In this document: piece by piece, positions 58,082 to 64,000 of the stretch
Layout: every line of letters starts with the position of its first letter
Position numbering within the stretch: the stretch's first letter is position 1
From: Amaurobius ferox
Lineage: Eukaryota > Arthropoda > Arachnida > Araneae > Amaurobiidae
DNA: 64,000 nucleotides
Reading direction: 5' to 3'
NCBI GenBank assembly: GCA_951213105.1
Contig: OX578138.1
Span: forward strand, 95,712,914-95,776,913
Translations under genes and position numbers: made by a program
The notes under the pieces: model-generated
Told to the model about the DNA's origin: nothing
What the model saw: only the letters and a program-made list of their open reading frames with translations
Databases searched by the model: none

Positions 58082-59428
58082 TTATTTTATTTTCCGTGGT
58101 CTCAGATTATAACGAGAGTTGTGAAATACTCTCCCGTAAACGGTTGATTTCTGTTCATGTATATTTTCTACATTCTCCTCCTGTTGGGGATTATTTAAAT
58201 TATTTGAGCTAACTTTGTCAGTGTTAGTTGTATCCTCTGTGATAGGAATAGTCGATTGACCGGGCCCTTCTACCGATCTGTCTGCGACACTTTGCTGTCT
58301 CTCTTGAACCTGTTTCCGTCCCGGCGGGAGGGGGGAGCAGACTTGCGTTTCCCTCCTCGGAGAGAGGCTTTCTTCCAATTCGAGTTGAAATGGAATGATT
58401 CCATCGAAGGAGTTATCTGCCGCCTTTCCGGTGGCATCACCTATGTTCGGCGCAATGTTTTGTAAGACGCCCTGAGAGTCTCTTCCCGTAAACGGTTGGA
58501 TTTCCGCGTCGAACCGTGCTTCATGTAATAAATGCGGTCTCCTATCAGGCATTTCATATATACGATTTATATTTATTTTGATTGGCTTTGCCCTAGGATC
58601 TTTAATTAGTTTTAATAAAAATAAGTGGGTTGTTAGTTTTTCTATTATTCTATACGGGCCTCTAAAACGTTTTTTTCCGAAGTTTGGAATGTTTTTGTCA
58701 AACACTTTTTGGCCTAATTCTAGTTTTCTAAATTTTGCTTTTTGTAAATATTTTTCCTCCTGTATCTCTTGTGTGCGGATTAAATTTTCGTAGGCTTGTT
58801 TGTATGCTACGGCCATGGTTTCCAGCTTTTGAGATTGGTTTCTTATATAATTTTGAGTCTCTTCCGCGTTATTTGGTACTATGTCCATAAATAATGGTAG
58901 GTCCCGGGAAAAGAACAAGAAGTTCGGTGACATACCTGTGGCTGGGTGGTCTACTGCATTATAACATGCTTTATGAATTCCTACGGCTGTTTCCCAATCG
59001 TCTTGCTTGTAACACTCGATTGCACGTTTTATGGCTGAATTTATTCTTTCTGAGATTCCGTTTGTTCTCGGATTTGCTGCTGAAGTTAATTTTGCATGTA
59101 TATCTAGTTTATCAAGTATAGATTTAAATAATTGACTGGTAAATTGGCTGCCACGATCTGTCAATACAAATTCACTTTTGCCGTAAGTAGTTACATACGT
59201 AATTAATTTTGTTGCAATGGTGTCCGCCGTAATATTATCTATCGGATAAAGTTCCGCGTGCCTGCTAAAATGACATACCACAGTCAAAATGTACCGGATC
59301 CCATATTTACTTCTTCTTAGAGGTCCCAGAATGTCAAGAGACACCAAATTTCCTGGATAATGCGGGATTACATTCCTACCTAATGGGAAGGGGGGGGTGA
59401 ACTCTTTTGAGTCCCCTACAGTCCTCAC
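58082..59428 (-). CDS. pol: Integrase, C-terminal part of pol
   Basis: This is the catalytic core and C-terminal part of a retroviral-type integrase, which inserts the element's cDNA into the host genome. Counting from the open-frame start, the catalytic triad is D32 (SLDILGP), D91 (LTDRGSQF) and E127 (SERINSA), with 35 residues between the last two (D,D35E). A GPY/F module (RFRGPYRIIEKL) is at about 254-264. A low-complexity hydrophilic C-terminus ends with YNLRPRK. The upstream zinc-binding HHCC domain is encoded in the other frame (59,376-62,087). The GTG at 59,428 is not a real start: the frame break is in the C8 run at 59,390-59,397. Confidence 0.92.
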   Translation of the reverse strand: MRTVGDSKEFTPPFPLGRNVIPHYPGNLVSLDILGPLRRSKYGIRYILTVVCHFSRHAELYPIDNITADTIATKLITYVTTYGKSEFVLTDRGSQFTSQLFKSILDKLDIHAKLTSAANPRTNGISERINSAIKRAIECYKQDDWETAVGIHKACYNAVDHPATGMSPNFLFFSRDLPLFMDIVPNNAEETQNYIRNQSQKLETMAVAYKQAYENLIRTQEIQEEKYLQKAKFRKLELGQKVFDKNIPNFGKKRFRGPYRIIEKLTTHLFLLKLIKDPRAKPIKININRIYEMPDRRPHLLHEARFDAEIQPFTGRDSQGVLQNIAPNIGDATGKAADNSFDGIIPFQLELEESLSPRRETQVCSPLPPGRKQVQERQQSVADRSVEGPGQSTIPITEDTTNTDKVSSNNLNNPQQEENVENIHEQKSTVYGRVFHNSRYNLRPRKIK

Positions 59429-62206
59429 ACGAATTTACATAATTTTTTGTGTCTCCATAAATTCCAACCCAAAAATAGCGTTTGTTAACCAAATCGTACA
59501 GTTTCCCTACTCCCTGATGAGGGCTATGCAAATGTAGTAAAATTCTTCTTTGTAAAGTCTTCGGAACCACTACCCGTTCTATTGCGTTATTGCGGATGAT
59601 ATTTTTATCTTGCGAGACACACATCAATAGATCCGTTTCTGGGTCAATAAAATATTGCTCGAAATCCTTAGTTTTACTATGCTGCTCTTCCCTAATATTA
59701 TTCCTAAGTTTATTTAAAATTTCGTCTTTAATTTGCTCTCTGTGTATTTCTTCGATATTTGGAAGTTGGGATTTATTTTGTAAGCTGTTTACTGTTTCAA
59801 TATTATTTTTATTCCCTACAATTTCTATGTTACTGAGGTTGTTCTCGAAATTTTCTCTGGAGAGATAGTCTGCTAAGATGTTGGAGTTTCCGTCTATGTG
59901 TAAAAAGTCATAATCATATTCAGATAGTTTTAATAGCCAGCGGGCTTCTAAATTAGCCGGGTTAGAAATTTTTAAGTGATACTTAAGGGGTCTGTGGTCG
60001 GCAATAATATAGAATTTTTTCCCGTAAAGGTAATTGTGGAAATTTTTTACTCCATAGAATATAGCCATGAGCTCCGTTTTTACTGCGGGATATCTTTGCT
60101 CGTGTGGTTTAAGTTTTTTACTGTAGTAAAGTACAGGTTGTAAGCGTTCATTATTGTTTTGTAACAGAACTGAGGAAATAGAGGTCGAGCTTCCGTCTGT
60201 ATTAAGGTAGAACGGTTTGTCTAAATCCGGTTGTAGCACTAAAGGATGTTGAAAACATTTATTTTGTAGTTCTTGAAATGCGTCCTTGCATTGCGGAGAC
60301 CATGAAAATTTATTCCGCTTAGCCGTTAGCTCAACTAGTGGAGCGGTGAGTTGCGCACAGTCTGGGATTAATGTTCGATAAAAATTACATAGGCCTAAAA
60401 AATTTTTAAGTTTTCGAACAGTGTTTGGTCTGGGGAAAGAAACAATTTTTTTCGTATTATTATCAGTTGGACTTAATCCCTGTTTAGTCACTGTAAACCC
60501 TAAATATTCCACTTTCTCTCTAGAGAATTCACATTTGGTCGGTGTCAATGTTAAATTAAAATCTCTTAGCCTTTGAAAAACAAGCTCTAATTTCTCTTTT
60601 AATCCTTCATATGTGTGTGCCGCTAAAACCACATCATCAAAATATGCGTAAATGTCATGTTCGTGTAAATCTTTAAGAACGATATCTATAGCTTTTTGAA
60701 ACCACGCGCCGCTAGTTTTATGTCCAAATATTAGTCTGTTGTATTCAAATCTTCCATATGGGCTTGTGAATGCCATCTTATGTCTTTCTTCCTCTGGTAA
60801 TAAAATTTGTGAAAATGCGCTCTGGAAATCTAATTTTGCGTAAAATTCGAAACCTGCTAGTTTTGTCATAATGTCTTGAATTTTTGGTACTGGATAATTA
60901 AAGTTCTGTGAGATACTGTTTAAGAGTCGTATTTCTAAGCAAATTCTGAATTTATCTGTATTTTGTTTTTTCACTAGAACCATTCCTGCGCTATAATTAG
61001 AGTCGCTATGCCTAATTATGTTTGCTTGCAACATTTCATCAATTTGTCTTTTTAATTCTTTTCTCAATGCGTATGGCACTTCATAAGCTCTAATTTCTAT
61101 CGGATTTTGGTGCGATAAAATAAATTTAGGTTTTACTACTTCAGTACATCCTAAAGTGTTTAAATTTTTGGAGAATACGTCTCCGTAATCCATTAATAAT
61201 TTCAATAAATCTTTCCTCTGATCGACTGGCATGTGGTCTAAGTTAAAGTCTGTTTCCAGTAATTCGTTCCGTCTAATTTCTCTTATTTTATTTATTCTAT
61301 CTTCCAATTCTATTTTATTCCTAGTAGTATCTGTAAGGTGAATTTCCTCATTAGCCTGTTTAATATTGTGTTTTAATTTCCCTATCAAAGTGTTTTTATT
61401 AAGTGTAATTGTATGTGACCCTTCATTCTTAATTGATATGAATTTATTTGGGTTAGTCTCTTCGGTTTCTAAGTGGAAAATCGTTGGGTTGATGTTTAAA
61501 GGCTGTTTTAAAATTTTTGGTTCAAAATTATAATTTTCTAATTTATTTTCTGTGTAAGTGCAATTAATTTCGACTAGTTTAGATTCTTGCGGGTCTATTT
61601 TAATTTTCTTGCGCGTTCTAATTGCTGTATCTGAATTCATATTTAGCACGCTTTCTTGCTCTCCTAAAGGGATTATTATATTATCTATTTTTATTATGTT
61701 TTGTTTAGTATCGATGATGGCGTTATGAAGTTTCAAAAAATCAAAACCGATTATCCCAGCATAATTATGCGAAAATTTTGCGGTAGTAACGTAGAATATG
61801 TGTTTAAAGATTTTATTTTTAATTTTAAATGACGTTTGTATAACGTTTATATAATTTAGTCTTTCTCCTGCCAACGTTTTAATCGTGACTGATCTAGATA
61901 AATATTTAATGTGACATGTTTCCCTTATTTTTTGGAATTCTTCTTTTCCGATTATACTAATCGTCGCTCCACTGTCTATCATCATTGCAACGGGCCTTTT
62001 ATTAAATATTACTTGTATTGTAGGTAATTTTATAGATTTTTCTCCTAATTTTTCGTCTAAAGCAGAAATCACTTCGTATTTACACACCTTCCTATCCTTA
62101 TGAATTTGTATATTCTTTATTTCTCCCTGGTTATCAACATAACTAAATCCATCGTAACTTAACTGGGGCGGGTATTCTGGGAGTTTATGATAATTGCCGC
62201 CCCTCT
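59376..62206 (-). CDS. pol: Protease, reverse transcriptase, RNase H and integrase zinc finger (pol)
   Basis: Open from just after the gag stop to 59,376. There is no sensible ATG start, and it is best explained as expressed by -1 frameshifting from gag. Numbering from the GTG at 62,087: aspartic protease active site MIDSGAT (D38); reverse transcriptase about 365-535 with AKLDFQSAF, the catalytic AYFDDVV (D484, D485) and YLGFTV; RNase H with TDGS (D631), E672, ADHRPL (D697) and LADYLSR (D740); and the start of integrase with a zinc-binding motif (H854, H857, C887, C890). Two RT positions look unusual for the family: EIRLLN where DYRxLN is common, and FGHKTSGAWFQ where FGLxNAPxTFQ is common. 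Splits from the integrase core in a C8 run. Confidence 0.93.
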
Positions 62207-62216
62207 CTAGTTTAAA
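62123..62216 (-). promoter_or_regulatory. -1 ribosomal frameshift signal between gag and pol
   Basis: On the minus strand the slippery heptamer T TTA AAC (62,216 to 62,210) is in the gag frame, directly before the gag TAG stop (62,209-62,207). After a 6-base spacer comes a perfect 7-bp GC-rich stem, GGGGCGG (62,203-62,197) with CCGCCCC (62,171-62,165), and a 25-base loop. The loop contains CTCCC, which could pair with GGGAG at 62,127-62,123 to make a pseudoknot. Pol is open in exactly the -1 frame. Confidence 0.85.
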
Positions 62217-63267
62217 GACCTTCTGGGGAATGTATTCTCTCTAAATGTACGTGAAAACCCCGGATTTCGCTTTGCGTATTCTCCGCGGGGGAAATTGTTA
62301 GCGCGGCTGAAATTGTTAGCTGGCCCCTGCCTTTCTCTTTGCGTATATTGCCTTTCGCTCTGGTTGTTAAACTCCTGTGGGCGTAAAGTCTGAGATCTAC
62401 GCATTTCGTTATCCCGGTTATATAGTCTACAATTTATCATCAGATGGTTTGTGCGTCCGCAAAATAGACAAAACATATCATTAGGGATATTATTATTAGA
62501 AGTTCTAGCTTTAGGTGTGTTTTGTTCCAATCTAAGTGCGTTAATTTGTTCGCCTAATGTTTCTAACAGATATCTGTTAGCATTTTCCTGTTCTTTTCGT
62601 AGTTTTTCGATTTCCATTTGTAAAGCCGGTGGTCCAGGGTGCGCGACAATATTGTTTACATCTTCTGTTTCAGGTGGAGAAATTGCTATTGCGTTTTCAA
62701 TATTTTCTGCTATTACAATTGCCGCTTCGAAGGATAACGGGTTTGCTTTTAGCACCTCTCTCTTAATTTGCGTGTTTAGTGCGTCCAAAAATTTTCCTAG
62801 TCTTAATTGGTCAATGATTTTTTTCGACTCTTCGCTACTCAAATCACCTGCACTTTCGAGATAAGTCAGCGTGATACATTTGATTCTGTGTGCTAATGCC
62901 TTGACGCTCTCCCCTTCAAATTGTTTAGTTAGCGTAAATTGCATTTGGCGGGTCGTTATGCTAGTCCTCTGTGAAAAAAATTCTAGTAGTCTTTCTTTTA
63001 GTACTTCGTACGAACTTCCTTTGCGTAATTCCGCCGAACTCGCTAGGAATTTTAGTGCATTTCCCTTTAAACGCGACTTTAATACTACGAGTTTTTCTGG
63101 TTCGGTCCATTTTCCTAGCTTGGCTATCGAATCAAATTGATCGAAAAATATTTTACAGTCTGTTTCAGCATTTCCTTCGAATACCCCAAGTAAAAAGGTT
63201 AACCCTGTAAACGACTTTGATTCTCGCCTCCCTGCTCGGGCGCTTCTCTACTATTTGTATCCGGCAT
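62207..63267 (-). CDS. gag: gag (one apparent frameshift near its N-terminus)
   Basis: Gag forms the particle that packages the element's RNA. The frame is open from about 63,253 through 62,207. It includes a capsid-like region (FDQFDSIAKLGKW, then LVVLKSRLKGNALKFL) and a nucleocapsid zinc knuckle CLFCGRTNHLMINC (CX2CX4HX4C) at about 62,440-62,480, followed by an Arg/Asn-rich tail. The only upstream ATG in a good position (63,267, MPDTNSREAPEQ) is in another frame that stops at about 63,199, so a single-base shift between about 63,250 and 63,210 is likely. The ATG at 62,944 is internal and would delete much of the capsid. Confidence 0.85.
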
Positions 63268-63453
63268 CTTGTACAATTTTTATATATACTTACAAATTAC
63301 TAAATATTAACTCACTTATTATTTACAATATTACAAAGATCTTCCCATGATGCATATTCATTTCACAAAAAAAATTTCTCTGAATTTTGAATTTTGAATA
63401 ATTGAATTATCCAGTCAGATATTAATCGAGGCACTTTGATAACTGTGCACAAG

Positions 63454-63469
63454 ACTGGTCTCGGCGCCA
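63454..63469 (-). promoter_or_regulatory. Primer-binding site
   Basis: On the minus strand TGGCGCCGAGACCAGT starts 5 bases after the end of the 5' LTR. It begins with TGG, the complement of a tRNA CCA end, as expected for the tRNA primer of reverse transcription. The first seven bases equal those of tRNA-Lys primer sites, but the rest do not, so the primer tRNA is not assigned. The leader 63,268-63,453 has no ORF. Confidence 0.7.
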
Positions 63470-63474
63470 TAATA

Positions 63475-64000
63475 TGTGGCGTGGCTCCGCTGAAAAACTT
63501 CAATTACACTTTGGCCGTTAATCGTATTTCTGCACGCCACTTGCTCGATTACCGAGCATATCTCCAGGTTCTGATTAATTGGAAAATGCATCACGAGAAC
63601 ACACAATAAATACTAATTAAAAGTTAATAAAGCTTTTATTTTAAAATACTTATATTCAAAACTTGTTACTTAAAATTTAAAAACCACAAAATGTCATCTT
63701 AATTACATACAACATATTTACATTCGCTAAGTAGTAGGTATTGGATAATTATCAATCTGATCATTCCCCCCTCTCTAGTTAAATTAAATATCATATTAGC
63801 CCTCAAGTTAGGCAGTTAACTTCCTTATTAAATTCTAATTATATTCTCTGATACTCAGTCTGCAGTGGGAGAGGACAAAAGGACTTACCCCTTTTAGGGA
63901 CTGGTAGGACGGCATCGAGGATGACCTCCGTCGATTTTTTAGCACGACCAGCACTTAACTCCGAAAATTACCAACTGAGTTCTCTCTCCGCTCTTCTTCT
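63475..64000 (-). repeat. 5' LTR (partial, window ends inside it)
   Basis: Matches 55,025-55,551. Six substitutions were counted: corresponding to 55,097, 55,300, 55,317, 55,407, 55,498 and 55,512 (approximate positions). About 350 bases of LTR and the outer target-site duplication lie beyond the window. Confidence 0.92.

Larger units (their letters stand above)
55025..64000 (-). mobile_element. Ty3/gypsy-type LTR retrotransposon (5' LTR cut by window end)
   Basis: Order on the minus strand: 5' LTR (to 63,475), primer-binding site, gag (62,207-63,267), pol with protease, RT, RNase H and integrase (58,082 to about 62,206), a non-coding 3' region of about 2.2 kb, polypurine tract and 3' LTR (55,896 to 55,025). 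Integrase follows RNase H, which is the Ty3/gypsy order. No envelope-like gene is recognised. Structural features (LTRs, PBS, PPT, frameshift signal) are intact, but pol has a frame break in a C8 run and gag has one near its start, so this copy would not be autonomous unless those are sequence errors. Confidence 0.93.

Noticed and set aside
62451..62864. 137-codon plus ORF
   Set aside because: Antisense shadow of gag.

Overview
The window is AT-rich, non-coding eukaryotic DNA. Its content points to an arthropod, most likely an arachnid: Ty3/gypsy, Tc1, hAT, piggyBac-like and non-LTR (RNase H-bearing) elements, pol III-derived SINEs, gag and RNase H proteins resembling those annotated in spider genomes, and no operons. 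The arachnid assignment is inference. No intact host gene was recognised. Every long ORF with a recognisable protein belongs to a mobile element.

The main structure is a segmental duplication: about four copies of a non-coding unit of roughly 12-15 kb, with boundaries taken by eye at about 1-14,860 (copy 1, entered part-way), 14,861-28,894 (copy 2), 28,895-40,839 (copy 3) and 40,840-55,024 (copy 4, cut by an LTR element). Copies 2 and 4 are near-identical (about 4 substitutions in four 60-base samples, plus indels). Copies 1 and 3 share a closely matching block (2.7-4.55 kb with 37.6-39.83 kb, about 4% in a small sample). The two pairs are clearly more diverged from each other. Copy 3 also carries an internal tandem duplication of about 2.19 kb (32.83-37.21 kb).

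Mobile elements lie on this framework. Copy 1 has a 5S rRNA-headed SINE (1.54-1.92 kb), a minisatellite dense in TGACGTCA (6.3-7.33 kb), a decayed Tc1 element (7.54-8.11 kb), a 5'-truncated non-LTR element with 13-bp target duplications (10.2-11.6 kb), a tRNA-like element (12.53-12.62 kb) and a 167-bp tandem repeat (14.3-14.7 kb). Copies 2, 3 and 4 each carry tRNA-headed SINEs whose body is the same as that of the 5S-headed one. Copies 1, 2 and 4 carry the N-terminal part of a piggyBac-like transposase. Copy 2 ends with the C-terminal part of a hAT transposase. Copy 3 has the 5' end of a non-LTR element (gag-like ORF1). Copy 4 has a tandem array of SINE tails and a younger SINE insertion.

The right end (55,025-64,000) is one Ty3/gypsy-type LTR retrotransposon on the minus strand: the 3' LTR, a 2.2-kb non-coding 3' region, integrase, protease-RT-RNase H, gag, primer-binding site and part of the 5' LTR. 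Gag and pol are joined by a textbook -1 frameshift cassette. Pol is broken once, in a C8 run. The two LTRs differ at 6 of 526 comparable bases, and copy 2 keeps the empty target site, so this insertion is younger than the copy 2/copy 4 duplication.
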